A stretch of 64,000 bases of DNA from positions 1-64,000 of the forward strand of contig NZ_LKET01000051.1 in the NCBI RefSeq assembly GCF_001317355.1, in the 5' to 3' direction. Numbering within the stretch: the stretch's first letter is position 1; each line of letters opens with the position of its first letter. This document shows, in pieces, positions 36,404 to 46,227 of the stretch. A model generated the notes under the pieces. That model was not told where the DNA came from. It did no database searches and saw only the letters and a program-made list of their open reading frames with translations. Position numbers and translations under genes: made by a program. Source of the DNA: Oxobacter pfennigii (lineage in GTDB: Bacteria > Bacillota > Clostridia > Clostridiales > Oxobacteraceae).

Positions 36404-38425
36404 TTAAAATATTTCCTGCACCAAATCCTCTACCAAGCCTTCCCTTGGTATAAAAGGAAGGGTTATATTATCGGTATCCTTGTTATTTTTATTGTACTCC
36501 AGGCTTGTTGTTATAGAATTTTCATTTCGTGCCCATGCTCTTCTTGCCACGCCTCCCATTACATCCCATACAACAGCTGATTTTATTATTTCATCTACCC
36601 TTGTGCTTCCGTCAAGGACCAATCCGAAACCTCCGTTTATGGCTTTTCCTATACCTACTCCCCCGCCGTTATGAAGGGCTATAAGGCTCATGCCCCTTGC
36701 ACCATTTCCTGCAAAGCACTGTACAGCCATGTCTGCCATTACATTGCTCCCGTCCTTAATATTGGCAGTTTCCCTGAAGGGCGAATCGGTGCCGCTGACA
36801 TCGTGATGATCTCTCCCAAGCATAACAGGGCCTATTTCTCCCTTTCTCACCATTTCGTTGAATTTCAAGGCTATCTTCATCCTGCCTTCTGCATCCTGAT
36901 AAAGGATCCTGGCCTGGGTTCCCACCACCAGCTTGTTCTTTTCAGCGTCTCTTATCCATATATAATTATCCCTGTCCTGTCCTCTCCTGCCCGCATCAAT
37001 GCAATCCATGGCTGCCTTATCCGTACTTATCAGGTCTTCGTGCTTCCCGCTTAAGCACACCCATCTGAAAGGCCCGTATCCGAAATCGAAAAGCTCCGGA
37101 CCCATTATATCCTCAACATATGATGGGAAGATAAATCCGTCCCTTTCATCAACTCCGTTTTTTGCAATTTCCTTAACTCCGGCATCATATACCGCCTTCA
37201 TGAAGCTGTTGCCATAATCAAAAAAGTATGTGCCCCTGTCGACAAGAATCTTTATAAACTCGTAATGATTCTTTAAGGATTCATCTGCACACTCTTTGAA
37301 TTTTTTCCTGTCGCTTTTTAAAAGCTTTGTCCTGTCTTCAAAGGATAAACCCTGGGGGCAGTATCCTCCTTCATAAACTGCATGGCAGGAGGTCTGATCG
37401 GATAAAAGCTCTATATGTATGTTTTTATTTACTGCATATTCTAAAAGGTCCACTATATTTCCATGATAGGCAATTGAAATGGCTTCTTTTTTCTTCATAT
37501 ATTCAAAGGCCAGCTTAAATGCTTCATCTAAATCATCCGTTATCTTGGTTACCCACCCCTGGTCAAACCTCGTCTTTATTCTGGAATAATCAACCTCTGC
37601 AATTATGCCTACACCCTTTGCAATTTCTATGGCTTTTGGCTGGGCGCCGCTCATTCCGCCCAACCCCGAGGTTACAAACAAATGCCCCCTTAAATCCTCG
37701 TCGGGAGCTATTCCCAATTTCTTTCTCCCTGCATTGAGTATAGTATTAAAGGTTCCATGGACTATTCCCTGGGGACCTATATACATCCAGCCCCCTGCCG
37801 TCATCTGCCCGTAATTTGCAACACCCATCTGTTCTGCAATATGCCAGGATTCAAAATTATCAAACATCCCCACCATCATGGCATTTGTAATTATAACCCT
37901 GGGAGCCTCGGGTTTTGACCTGAATAGTCCCAATGGATGTCCTGATTCAACTACAAGGGTTTGGTGATCCGTCATTATCTCAAGGTATTTTTTTATAAGA
38001 TTGTATTGCATCCAGTTCTGACATACCTGTCCTGTTTCGCCGTATGTAACAAGCTCATAGGGATATAGGGCCACATCAAAATCAAGGTTGTTGTCCATCA
38101 TAACCTGAAAGGCTTTCCCTTCTATACAGTTTCCCTTATACTCATCAATAGGCTTTCCGTAAATTCTTCCCTCCGGACGGAATCTATAGCCATATATCCG
38201 GCCTCTGGTTTTCAGCTCTTCTAAAAACTCAGGGGCTATTTTTTCATGAAGTTCTTCTGGTATGTACCGCAGTGCGTTCTTTAGAGCTGTTACAGTTTGC
38301 CCCTTATTAAGGGTAAATCCCCTGTCCGGCGCCCTTCTTATTCCCTCTGCAAGTTTTGGCATAGGGGGCAGTAAACTATCAAGCTTAACTGACATAGCCT
38401 TTGAGATATCTATGTTGTTCATCAT
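36404..38425 (-). CDS. hutU: Urocanate hydratase
   Basis: 673 aa, the long form seen in anaerobic Firmicutes and Fusobacteria, compared with about 555 aa in Bacillus. GGWMYIGPQGIVHGTFNT (near 212), TSGLGGMSGAQPKA (near 252) and DQTSCHAVYEGGY identify the NAD-containing lyase that hydrates urocanate. The TSCH segment corresponds to the conserved active-site region. It is first in the hut gene group here; the histidine ammonia-lyase gene hutH is not in the window. Confidence 0.94.
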   Translation of the reverse strand: MMNNIDISKAMSVKLDSLLPPMPKLAEGIRRAPDRGFTLNKGQTVTALKNALRYIPEELHEKIAPEFLEELKTRGRIYGYRFRPEGRIYGKPIDEYKGNCIEGKAFQVMMDNNLDFDVALYPYELVTYGETGQVCQNWMQYNLIKKYLEIMTDHQTLVVESGHPLGLFRSKPEAPRVIITNAMMVGMFDNFESWHIAEQMGVANYGQMTAGGWMYIGPQGIVHGTFNTILNAGRKKLGIAPDEDLRGHLFVTSGLGGMSGAQPKAIEIAKGVGIIAEVDYSRIKTRFDQGWVTKITDDLDEAFKLAFEYMKKKEAISIAYHGNIVDLLEYAVNKNIHIELLSDQTSCHAVYEGGYCPQGLSFEDRTKLLKSDRKKFKECADESLKNHYEFIKILVDRGTYFFDYGNSFMKAVYDAGVKEIAKNGVDERDGFIFPSYVEDIMGPELFDFGYGPFRWVCLSGKHEDLISTDKAAMDCIDAGRRGQDRDNYIWIRDAEKNKLVVGTQARILYQDAEGRMKIALKFNEMVRKGEIGPVMLGRDHHDVSGTDSPFRETANIKDGSNVMADMAVQCFAGNGARGMSLIALHNGGGVGIGKAINGGFGLVLDGSTRVDEIIKSAVVWDVMGGVARRAWARNENSITTSLEYNKNNKDTDNITLPFIPREGLVEDLVQEIF

Positions 38426-38455
38426 AATAAAATCCTCCCTGAAATAGTATTGTGA

Positions 38456-39625
38456 TTACACACTGCCGCAAAATTTGATTATGGTATTAGCCAATACCTT
38501 TGAGGTATCCACCACTGAAGCAAAATCAACGTACTCTGTAGCCGCATGAAGGCCTTCTCCTGAAGGACCGAATATTACCGCTGGTATACTTGCTTTATCA
38601 AGTATTGAGGAATCCAGCCAGCCGCTCATCCCCATTATTCCCGGCTCTTTTTTATATATGTCACCAGCAACCTCCATAAGGACTTTTACCACCGGCTCCT
38701 CCAGTGATACCTCAAGGGGAGGCCTGTGAAAGAATATTTCATATTTGCATTTAAAATCCGTATCTCCTGAAGCTATTTTATCAAGGATATTTTTAATCTC
38801 CTCATTTACCGTTTCATAGCTCTCACCGGGTATTGTCCTTCTCTCTATCTCAATTGTACAATAATAGGGATAAGTGCTAAGTTCGGTGCCTCCTTTTATA
38901 ATGGAGCAATGCACTGACGGCGTCCCTAAAAGTTTATGCTTTTTACTGTTTAAAAGGCTTTCACTGAGCTTATCTATTTCACTTAAAATCTTTCCGGCTT
39001 TAAGGATTGCATCTACTCCATATTGAGGAATGCTCCCATGTGCGGCTTTTCCGAAGATTTCAATCTTAATCCATGCAAAGCCTTTATGGGCAACACATAC
39101 CTTTAAATCCGTAGGCTCGCAAACAACAGCCCCATCTGCTTTATATTCTTTAACTATTTCCTCGGTGCCTATGCTTTCATACTCCTCATCGGCTACAAAG
39201 GTAAAATAAACATCTCCTTTAAGTTTAATATTACCGTTAATTAAGGCTTTGGCTGCTCCTATCATTGAGGCCAAGCCGCCTTTCATGTCTATTGACCCTC
39301 TGCCGTACACCTTCCCGTCCTTATACACAGGATTAAGAGGCTCTATATCCATTCCTTCTATGCTTACGGTATCTGTATGACCGTTTAACATAAGGCTTTT
39401 ACCTCCGCCGCTGCCTTTAAGTATACCTATGACATTGACCCGTCCTTTATTTATCTCCTGATATTTTACGTCAAGTCCTATACTTTTAAGATAGTTCCCT
39501 ATATACTCTGCGATTTTAGCTTCTCCGGCACCTCCCGGGCATAAAGATGGATTGACGGATTCAATACTTATCATGTCTTTTAATACCTGTAACAATTCTT
39601 TTTCATCAATAGAAATATTATACAT
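38456..39625 (-). CDS. M20-family peptidase/deacylase (ArgE/DapE-like)
   Basis: 389 aa. LNGHTDTVSIEG (near 80) provides the first zinc histidine and catalytic aspartate, GRGSIDMKGG the bridging aspartate, and VADEEYES (near 145) the glutamates; FGPSGEGLHAATEYV (near 358) has the last zinc histidine. Members remove acyl groups from amino acids or cleave dipeptides. It is 30 bases upstream of hutU on the same strand, so it may act on a histidine- or glutamate-containing substrate, but this is only contextual. Confidence 0.88.
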   Translation of the reverse strand: MYNISIDEKELLQVLKDMISIESVNPSLCPGGAGEAKIAEYIGNYLKSIGLDVKYQEINKGRVNVIGILKGSGGGKSLMLNGHTDTVSIEGMDIEPLNPVYKDGKVYGRGSIDMKGGLASMIGAAKALINGNIKLKGDVYFTFVADEEYESIGTEEIVKEYKADGAVVCEPTDLKVCVAHKGFAWIKIEIFGKAAHGSIPQYGVDAILKAGKILSEIDKLSESLLNSKKHKLLGTPSVHCSIIKGGTELSTYPYYCTIEIERRTIPGESYETVNEEIKNILDKIASGDTDFKCKYEIFFHRPPLEVSLEEPVVKVLMEVAGDIYKKEPGIMGMSGWLDSSILDKASIPAVIFGPSGEGLHAATEYVDFASVVDTSKVLANTIIKFCGSV

Positions 39626-39652
39626 AGCTCTCTCCTTTGCTTTTATGTTTAT

Positions 39653-40168
39653 TTAAAACCTCAGCCGGGCCATAATATATTCATCTTCATACTTTCCATT
39701 TCTTATTATGGCGCATTTTTTACAACCTTCAATTTCAAAACCAAACTTTTTATAAAGATTTATGGCCTTCTCATTGTCAGTAAAAACACTGAGCTCAAGG
39801 CGGTTCAGCATTAACCAGTTATCCGCAAGGCCTATTACTTTTTCAAAAAGGGCTTTGCCTATGCCCTTTCCCTGATAATTTGTATGAACCATTATGCCTA
39901 TACCGGCGGAATGCCTCATCCTGGGAGAACCGTTTACATGGAGGCCTATCATACCGACTACTTTTTTATTTTGGCCTTCATCTATTTCCGCCACAAGGGA
40001 ATGCTCATTTTGTGAAAGATTTTCTAAAAAACTGCGTGTGCTTGTTACCCTCTCGGTAAATAAGGCCAATATATTTTCCCTGACGCCATCCATTGTCCTC
40101 ATCTCGTTTATAAATAGCTCGTCCTCAATTCTTACAGGGCGGATATTTATTTTAAAGTTTCTGTCCAT
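39653..40168 (-). CDS. GNAT-family N-acetyltransferase
   Basis: 171 aa. GIMVHTNYQGKGIGKALFEKV (about 90-110) is the acetyl-CoA-binding motif A and LYKKFGFEIEGCKK (near 140) the C-terminal strand-helix, typical of RimI- or YjdJ-like acetyltransferases. The acceptor is unknown. The gene lies 27 bases upstream of the M20 peptidase gene on the same strand, and this pairing of an acetyltransferase with a deacylase could be coincidental. Confidence 0.87.
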   Translation of the reverse strand: MDRNFKINIRPVRIEDELFINEMRTMDGVRENILALFTERVTSTRSFLENLSQNEHSLVAEIDEGQNKKVVGMIGLHVNGSPRMRHSAGIGIMVHTNYQGKGIGKALFEKVIGLADNWLMLNRLELSVFTDNEKAINLYKKFGFEIEGCKKCAIIRNGKYEDEYIMARLRF

Positions 40169-40197
40169 AACCTATTACCCCCTTTAATATAAGCATT

Positions 40198-40779
40198 TTA
40201 TTTCCATTCACCGTATTCCATATATACTTTGGTCTTATTGGAAATCTCACGTCCGAAAAGTTTTTCAACTACATGAAGTGATAAATCTATACCGGCGGAT
40301 ATGCCCCCGGAAGTCATAATCCTGCCATTATCAATAAATCTTGCATTTTCTATGATTATAGCTTTTGGAGCAATACTCCTTAAATCCTCAAAGACCTCAT
40401 GATGGGTTGTTGATTGTATATCATCCAAAAGCCCTATCTTTCCTAATAGCCTGGCTCCTGAGCAAACAGACATTGTTAATAGAGAGCATTCATAGGCTTT
40501 CTTTATCCAGTCAAGGACATGGGGCTTTTCCAATAAAGCCCTGCTTCCGTTTCCTCCCGGAATCACAAGTATATCAATAGGAGGGTGATTTTCGAAATTA
40601 TAATCAGGTACAACCTTTAATCCGTTTATGGTTCTAACCTGTTTCCCGTCATGGGTTATGGTAAATACGTTTAAAAGTGCATAACCCTTTAATTCATTTG
40701 CTACAGAAAAAACTTCATAAGGTCCGGCAAAATCCAAAAGCTCCATATCATCAAAGAGAAATATACCGACGTTACGCAT
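40198..40779 (-). CDS. DJ-1/PfpI-family protein
   Basis: 193 aa with a class I glutamine-amidotransferase-like fold. FLFDDMELLDFAGPYEVF opens it and MSVCSGARLLGKIGLL (near 104-118) is the nucleophile elbow with the conserved cysteine; VIPGGNGSRALL is the oxyanion segment. Related proteins include isonitrile hydratase-like and AraC-regulator N-domains; no DNA-binding domain follows here. Function not determined. Confidence 0.88.
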   Translation of the reverse strand: MRNVGIFLFDDMELLDFAGPYEVFSVANELKGYALLNVFTITHDGKQVRTINGLKVVPDYNFENHPPIDILVIPGGNGSRALLEKPHVLDWIKKAYECSLLTMSVCSGARLLGKIGLLDDIQSTTHHEVFEDLRSIAPKAIIIENARFIDNGRIMTSGGISAGIDLSLHVVEKLFGREISNKTKVYMEYGEWK

Positions 40780-40805
40780 AAAATAACCCCCTAAAATCTT
40801 AGTAT

Positions 40806-41567
40806 TTATATACTGGTAGCTCTTATTAAACAGTTTGAAAACTTATGGGCATCTTCTTTACTGCCGCCTGATGAATAATACTCTATTTTACCGTTGCCTC
40901 CACCCATAATATTATTTTCCTCCAGCACGTCTATGAGGCGCTTTACTGTGCCATGAGATCCGTCGATGATCTTTGTGGCCTGTGAAAATACCTTTTCAAA
41001 ACTGTCTTTAAATAAAGGAAAATGGGTGCATCCTAAAACTACGGTGCTGTATTGGGATATATCGAATATAGATAACTTCTCCCTCAAATAAGGTATGATA
41101 GCACCTTCACTGAATTCAAGGTTTTCTGCAAAAGTTACAAGTTCAGGCAGAGCCAGATAATCCACTATATTATTTTTATCCACCTGAGTTATAAGGTGAT
41201 GAAATTTCTCCTCTTTTAAAGTGAGAGGAGTTGCAAAAACCATCACCCTTTTTCCGCCCCCGTTTTGTATTGCCGGCTTTACTGCCGGCTCCATTCCAAT
41301 GATAGGAAAGTCATACTTCTGTCTTAATTCTTTAATGGCAACGCTTGTTGCCGTATTGCATGCTACAATGAGGGCTTTAATACCTTTATTTCTTAAGAAA
41401 TCAACGGCATCCATTATATATTCCTTTAATTCTTCCTTGGACTTTTCACCATAGGGTACATGCAATGTGTCGGCAAAATATATATAATCCTCTTGAGGAA
41501 GCATAAGCAATGCCTCTCTTAAGACAGTAACTCCGCCATGTCCTGAATCAAAAACTCCTATCTTCAT
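40806..41567 (-). CDS. murI: Glutamate racemase
   Basis: 253 aa from ATG 41567, with AAGGAG nine bases before. IGVFDSGHGGVTVL has the catalytic aspartate, ACNTATSVA (near 73) the first catalytic cysteine and LGCTHFPL (near 180) the second, with its histidine. It makes D-glutamate for peptidoglycan. The start overlaps the preceding mocA-like gene by 20 bases. A longer frame would start inside that gene without a ribosome site. Confidence 0.95.
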   Translation of the reverse strand: MKIGVFDSGHGGVTVLREALLMLPQEDYIYFADTLHVPYGEKSKEELKEYIMDAVDFLRNKGIKALIVACNTATSVAIKELRQKYDFPIIGMEPAVKPAIQNGGGKRVMVFATPLTLKEEKFHHLITQVDKNNIVDYLALPELVTFAENLEFSEGAIIPYLREKLSIFDISQYSTVVLGCTHFPLFKDSFEKVFSQATKIIDGSHGTVKRLIDVLEENNIMGGGNGKIEYYSSGGSKEDAHKFSNCLIRATSI

Positions 41568-42150
41568 CTTTCGCCATCTCCTTCGCCAGCTCATAGTCAT
41601 TCTGGGTATCTATATCAAAACCAGCTTTTCTTGAATTTATATGAATTTCCCTTACCATAGTTTCATTCATCTTTATAACTTCTCTGCCTCCGATATCACC
41701 TTTCAAATTCACGAATTCATCCTTTAAGCAGTTTGGAAACAGTACAGGATTTCCTCTTTCACCATCATATAGGGGTATAATTATCTTATCCGCGTTAATT
41801 GTATGTTCATCTAAGATTTTATTTATAATGTCTCTGTTTACAAAGGGCTGATCTCCTAAAAGAAACATGTATGAACTGTTTTCCTGTGAATTTTTTACGC
41901 CGCAAATTACCGACTGGCTCTGTCCATTTCTATAATTTTCATTATATATTCCCGCAACACCTAATCTTTTGCATAATATTTCAAACTCATTTTGCGGTTC
42001 ACCATATATAATCAATATATTTTTAAGCTTTGAAGCTTTTGCATTTTTAATTATTTCTTCTAAAATAGTATGTCCTTTGAAGGGCAGTAAAAGCTTTTGC
42101 CTCCCCATCCTTTTTCCCATACCCGCTGAAAGTACAATACCAGTTACCAT
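41548..42150 (-). CDS. MocA-like molybdenum cofactor cytidylyltransferase
   Basis: 200 aa nucleotidyltransferase. LSAGMGKRMGRQKLLLPFKG (residues about 7-26) is the nucleotide-binding motif of the MobA/MocA family and LLGDQPFVN (near 96) the metal site. RGNPVLFP matches MocA proteins that add CMP to molybdopterin. The next gene upstream, yqeC, one base away, is a marker of selenium-dependent molybdenum hydroxylases, so this enzyme probably prepares their cofactor. Confidence 0.85.
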   Translation of the reverse strand: MVTGIVLSAGMGKRMGRQKLLLPFKGHTILEEIIKNAKASKLKNILIIYGEPQNEFEILCKRLGVAGIYNENYRNGQSQSVICGVKNSQENSSYMFLLGDQPFVNRDIINKILDEHTINADKIIIPLYDGERGNPVLFPNCLKDEFVNLKGDIGGREVIKMNETMVREIHINSRKAGFDIDTQNDYELAKEMAKDEDRSF

Positions 42151-42151
42151 A

Positions 42152-42898
42152 TTATCTCCTCAATACTTTCCTGACTTCCCCGTAATTGCCGCATATGACA
42201 ATACTATTAATAACCAAATTTTTGTCCAGTATCTTATTTCCTATATTTATTCCTATGTTTACAAGAGAGGGTGTATCTGCCTTATTTAAAACCGTTATGT
42301 TTTTAAATCCCTTCCTGCTGGCTCTGAATAGTCCCTCACTGTGAGTAAACACACTTACATAAATATCCTCATCTATCAATTCTTCCATCTTTCTTTCAGC
42401 TATATCACAAATTATCTTCGGCCTGTGCACATTATCATCATTTAAAGGTTTATTTAGACAGTCTAAGCCTGCTACAGCTATATATATGCTGGTACATTCA
42501 GGCACTACCGGTTCATGGATTGCAAAGGCTTTAAAGGGTTTTTTCTTGGAACCGTCACATTCTGAAAGTATATATGTAAAATGCCCGGAATTATTCAACC
42601 TATCTATAAAATCACAGGATACTCCCTTCAATTTCCCCTCATTATTAATTTCTTTTCCTGCCATAATAGGAAATATACTTTCAGGAAGGGACTTTAATAA
42701 TAAGAAAAGCCTGTCATAACTGCCATCAGCTATCACGCTTTTTTCTGCATACATATAAGTAGTAGTTGTAATAACCGTCCTTGCTTTTTCACTTTTCAAC
42801 TCTTCAGCAAGAAGCTTGATAAGAGAAGTCTTCCCTCCAGCTCCCACAAATGACACCACTTCTTTCTCCTTTATATCAAAAGCTTCTTTTATATCCAT
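42152..42898 (-). CDS. yqeC: Selenium-dependent hydroxylase accessory protein YqeC
   Basis: About 248 aa. VVSFVGAGGKTSLIKLLAEE (near 14-33) is a Walker A-like P-loop and AGLDCLNKPLNDDNVHRP (near 148) the YqeC signature. It is genetically tied to selenium-dependent molybdenum hydroxylases such as xanthine dehydrogenase. A TTG six codons upstream would lengthen it, but neither start has a convincing ribosome site; ATG 42898 fits related proteins best. No hydroxylase, SelD or SelB lies in the window. Confidence 0.88.
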   Translation of the reverse strand: MDIKEAFDIKEKEVVSFVGAGGKTSLIKLLAEELKSEKARTVITTTTYMYAEKSVIADGSYDRLFLLLKSLPESIFPIMAGKEINNEGKLKGVSCDFIDRLNNSGHFTYILSECDGSKKKPFKAFAIHEPVVPECTSIYIAVAGLDCLNKPLNDDNVHRPKIICDIAERKMEELIDEDIYVSVFTHSEGLFRASRKGFKNITVLNKADTPSLVNIGINIGNKILDKNLVINSIVICGNYGEVRKVLRR

Positions 42899-43156
42899 CT
42901 TTTTTAAAAAATACAATCCTTAAATTGCATCCTTTCTTATAAATTTTCGATATATTAAATTTGCTGAAATTGTATTGAAAAAACTCTGATATTTTAGTGC
43001 GTCATTACAGCAAAGTGCCATATGTACCAAGGTTTCTCCTTATTATATTTTATCATCATTCCACATATATTAACTATAAATTTTGCAGTAAATATTAAAT
43101 GCCCCTGCAATTTTACATAAATTTTATCATTAATCAGCCCTATTGGCTTCACTTAG
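42899..43156. other. Divergent intergenic region between yqeC and the CoaD-like gene
   Basis: No convincing gene lies in the space between the divergent genes (to 43228). On the minus strand a TTTCAA/TAATAT pair with 17-base spacing near 42950-42985 could serve yqeC. A 33-codon minus frame at 42920-43021 exists but has a poorly placed ribosome site. Confidence 0.4.
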
Positions 43157-43185
43157 TTGATATATACCCTTTATTAGGTTATAAT
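43157..43185 (+). promoter_or_regulatory. Promoter of the CoaD-like gene
   Basis: TTGATA (43157-43162) and TATAAT (43180-43185) are separated by 17 bases; start near 43192. GGAGG lies eight bases before the ATG at 43229. Confidence 0.75.
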
Positions 43186-43228
43186 TTGTGTATGTCAAAA
43201 ATTTAACGATTCATCGGAGGAAATTATC

Positions 43229-43732
43229 ATGACAACTGCAATTTATGCCGGCTCCTTTGACCCCTTTACGATCGGACATCTTAGCGTTATAAGGGAAGCC
43301 ACAAACATTTTCGATAAAACAATTGTTGCCCTGGCTGAAAACTCGTTTAAAAACCGAAGAATTGATTCCTCATTGATGTTTAATGCAATGAACCAGGTGA
43401 TAAAAGGATGCCGATTCGATAACCAGGTTATTGTAAGACGATTTCAGGGTTTGATTGCAGATTTGGCAATAGAAGAGGGTACAGCTTATCTTATCAGGGG
43501 CATAAGAAATGGAATGGATTACGAGTATGAAGAAAGTATAGCCAAAGTCAATGAGTCCTTAGGCTTAAAGACTATTTATATAAGAGCGGGGTATTTGAGC
43601 CATGTAAGCTCCTCCATGGTAATGGAGCTTTATAAATATGGCCGTGATATATCTGCCTACGTTCCCCTTCCTGTTTTGCAGGCAATAAAAGACAGCAACA
43701 GCATTAAACTTCGCACCTTTCAAGTCCTATGA
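43229..43732 (+). CDS. CoaD-like adenylyltransferase
   Basis: 167 aa nucleotidyltransferase. IYAGSFDPFTIGHL (residues 5-18) contains the TxGH ATP site and YLIRGIRNGMDYEYEESIAKVN (near 88-109) the RG-R and pantetheine-site pattern of phosphopantetheine adenylyltransferase. The usual ISSTxVRE segment reads VSSSMVMEL, the residue after IY is Ala rather than Pro, and the middle is diverged. It could be a diverged CoaD, performing the fourth CoA step, or a paralogue with another substrate. Confidence 0.75.
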   Translation: MTTAIYAGSFDPFTIGHLSVIREATNIFDKTIVALAENSFKNRRIDSSLMFNAMNQVIKGCRFDNQVIVRRFQGLIADLAIEEGTAYLIRGIRNGMDYEYEESIAKVNESLGLKTIYIRAGYLSHVSSSMVMELYKYGRDISAYVPLPVLQAIKDSNSIKLRTFQVL

Positions 43733-43744
43733 TAAATAAAATTA

Positions 43745-43786
43745 AAGGAGTGAAAATATAAGCTTAAGCTCATACTTTCACTCCTT
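43745..43786. terminator. Bidirectional terminator between the CoaD-like gene and ftsH
   Basis: AAGGAGTGAAA pairs with CTTTCACTCCTT and the inner ATATAAGCTTAAGCTCATA continues the stem with few mismatches. The T-rich end serves the plus strand and the TTAATTT end the minus strand, suiting convergent genes. Confidence 0.8.
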
Positions 43787-43788
43787 CT

Positions 43789-45609
43789 TTATGCCATATT
43801 AAATACTTCTTCGAATTCATCGGCTTCCAGCTTTTCTCTTTCAAGCAAAGCCTCGGCAACTCTGTGAAGCCTGTTGATATTTTCTTTTAATAAAGTCTCT
43901 GCCTTATGATAAGCATCTTCGATTATTACCCTTATTTCCTTATCGATTTGTGCAGCTACTTCTTCGCTGTAATTTCTGCTTCTTGTAAAATCGCGGCCTA
44001 AGAATACCTCGTCATGGGCACTTCCAAAGGTCATAGGACCTAATCTGTCGCTCATGCCAAACTCGGTAACCATCTTTCTGGCTAAGCCGGTGGCTCTGTC
44101 AATATCGTTTGTGGCACCTGTGCTTATATCATCCAAAACCAGCTTTTCGGCTGCACGGCCTCCAAGCAAGCCTACGATTTCATCGGTAATTTCCAACTTT
44201 GAAGCATAATGCTTATCTTCCTGGGGAAGGGATAATGTGTATCCTCCTGCTCTCCCCCTCGGTATTATGCTCACCTGATGTACAGGATCGGCATTTGGAA
44301 GAAGCTTCATTACAACAGCATGGCCTGCCTCATGGAAGGCAGTCAGCTTTCTTTCTTTCTCGCTCATTACCCTGCTCTTCTTTTCAGGGCCGGCTAATAC
44401 CCTTGTTATGGACTCCTCCAGCTCTTGCATGCCAATACTCTTTTTACCCCTTCTTACAGATAATAAGGCGGCTTCATTCATCAGATTTTCCAGGTCTGCT
44501 CCTGTAAAACCCGGAGTACGTTTTGCAAGGGTGGATAAATTAACTTCTTCAGCCAATGGCTTTCCTTTTGAATGGACTTTCAATATTTCTTCACGGCCTT
44601 TTATATCGGGAACTCCTACCAGTATCTGCCTGTCAAACCTTCCGGGACGAAGTAGCGCCGGATCAAGTATATCGGGCCTGTTGGTGGCAGCAATTATTAT
44701 TACGCCTTCATTGACTCCAAAACCATCCATTTCAACTAAGAGCTGGTTCAGTGTCTGTTCTCTTTCATCATGTCCTCCGCCAAGGCCGGCTCCTCTTTGC
44801 CTTCCTACGGCATCAATTTCATCTATGAATACTATGCTGGGTGAATTCTTTTTTGCCTGCTCAAATAAATCTCTGACCCTTGATGCACCAACACCGACAA
44901 ACATTTCAACAAAGTCGGAGCCGCTTATGCTGAAAAACGGAACTCCTGCTTCGCCTGCAACAGCTTTGGCCAAAAGGGTTTTACCTGTTCCGGGAGGTCC
45001 TACCAAAAGAACTCCCTTTGGTATTCTGGCACCCAACTCTATATATCTTCTGGGCTGCTTTAAGAAATCAACGATTTCTTCCAATTCACCTTTTTCTTCA
45101 TCTGCACCGGCTACGTCATCAAAGGTAACCCTCTTCTTGTCACTGGTCACCATTCTGGCTCTGCTTTTTCCGAAAGACATCACTCCCCGTCCTCCGTTTC
45201 CTCCCTGAGATTGCTGAAGGAATATAAACCAGAATGCAACTATAAGTACCACCAGAATGGCTGTAGGCAGCATAGAAACCCAGAAAGGCAGCGGCTGGGT
45301 CGGGAATTCCGCAACCTTAAGTGCGCTATCGGGTATATTGTATTGGGCTTTGATTTCCTGAACTTCTTTATAAAAATCCCTGCCATCCAGCACAAGAACA
45401 TTAAATTCTTCTCCGGATTTCAGAGTACCTGTAACCTTGGTTTCATATATATCAAGCTTTTCTACCTGATTTTGCTTAACATAAGCAATTACTTCGCCTT
45501 TTGTCATTTCTGATTGTGGTTTATTATTGCCGCCTAACACATTCGCGGCAAGAAATACTATTAATATTATTAAAATCCATAAACTGGCGCTTCTAAACAT
45601 TTTCCTCAT
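43789..45609 (-). CDS. ftsH: ATP-dependent zinc metalloprotease FtsH
   Basis: 606 aa from ATG 45609; GGGGG lies just before it and an in-frame TTG six codons earlier overlaps that site. Two N-terminal membrane spans (about 8-28 and 100-122) flank a small extracytoplasmic domain. [19 protein letters not shown] is Walker [10 protein letters not shown] Walker B, and HEAGH (near 418) the zinc site. It degrades membrane and regulatory proteins. It follows tilS and hpt, as in B. subtilis. Confidence 0.97.
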   Translation of the reverse strand: MRKMFRSASLWILIILIVFLAANVLGGNNKPQSEMTKGEVIAYVKQNQVEKLDIYETKVTGTLKSGEEFNVLVLDGRDFYKEVQEIKAQYNIPDSALKVAEFPTQPLPFWVSMLPTAILVVLIVAFWFIFLQQSQGGNGGRGVMSFGKSRARMVTSDKKRVTFDDVAGADEEKGELEEIVDFLKQPRRYIELGARIPKGVLLVGPPGTGKTLLAKAVAGEAGVPFFSISGSDFVEMFVGVGASRVRDLFEQAKKNSPSIVFIDEIDAVGRQRGAGLGGGHDEREQTLNQLLVEMDGFGVNEGVIIIAATNRPDILDPALLRPGRFDRQILVGVPDIKGREEILKVHSKGKPLAEEVNLSTLAKRTPGFTGADLENLMNEAALLSVRRGKKSIGMQELEESITRVLAGPEKKSRVMSEKERKLTAFHEAGHAVVMKLLPNADPVHQVSIIPRGRAGGYTLSLPQEDKHYASKLEITDEIVGLLGGRAAEKLVLDDISTGATNDIDRATGLARKMVTEFGMSDRLGPMTFGSAHDEVFLGRDFTRSRNYSEEVAAQIDKEIRVIIEDAYHKAETLLKENINRLHRVAEALLEREKLEADEFEEVFNMA

Positions 45610-45683
45610 GTCTAGCCCCCTTTCCAATTGCAGTTTGTTTTACACCTAATTCTAGCATAACAGTAATTCAATTACAATAATAC

Positions 45684-46226
45684 TTAAGGCGTTTGATATA
45701 CTTCCCTTTTGAGTATTCCTATATAGGGAAGATTCCTGTATTTTTCCGCATAATCAAGGCCATATCCCACCACAAAGGCGTCAGGAATGGTAAAGCCCCT
45801 ATAATTAATATCCAGCGCCACCTTTCTCCTGTCAGGTTTGTCAAGAAGACAGCATACCTTTATGCTTGCAGGCTTTCTTGACATAAGGTTTTCAATCAAA
45901 TACTTCAAGGTATACCCTGTGTCTATTATATCTTCTACAATTATGATATCTTTATTTTTAATATTTGAGTCAAGATCCTTTAAAATTCTTACAATACCCG
46001 AAGATTGAGTGGATGCACCATAGCTTGAAACCGCCATAAAATCAATGGTGCAGGGTACTGATATCTCCTTTATTAAATCTGCCATAAAGGGCACCGAACC
46101 TTTAAGTACACCGATTAACATGGGTTCCTTACCCGCGTATTCCTTCGTGATTTGTTCTCCTAATTCCTTTACCCTCTCCTGTATCTGTTCCTTGGATAAT
46201 AGTATTTCCTGTACATCGCGTATCAT
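45684..46226 (-). CDS. hpt: Hypoxanthine phosphoribosyltransferase
   Basis: 180 aa from ATG 46226 with GGGGGAG five bases upstream; the tilS stop is one base away. VGVLKGSVPFMADL and VEDIIDTGYTLKYL (near 100-113), the PRPP-binding loop, identify the purine salvage enzyme making IMP/GMP. An in-frame start ten codons earlier would lie inside tilS and lacks a site. Confidence 0.96.
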   Translation of the reverse strand: MIRDVQEILLSKEQIQERVKELGEQITKEYAGKEPMLIGVLKGSVPFMADLIKEISVPCTIDFMAVSSYGASTQSSGIVRILKDLDSNIKNKDIIIVEDIIDTGYTLKYLIENLMSRKPASIKVCCLLDKPDRRKVALDINYRGFTIPDAFVVGYGLDYAEKYRNLPYIGILKREVYQTP

Positions 46227-46227
46227 T

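Noticed and set aside
42920-43021. 33-codon minus-strand frame upstream of yqeC
   Set aside because: AAGGAG is 14 bases from the ATG, composition is AT-driven, and no family or structural feature is recognisable.
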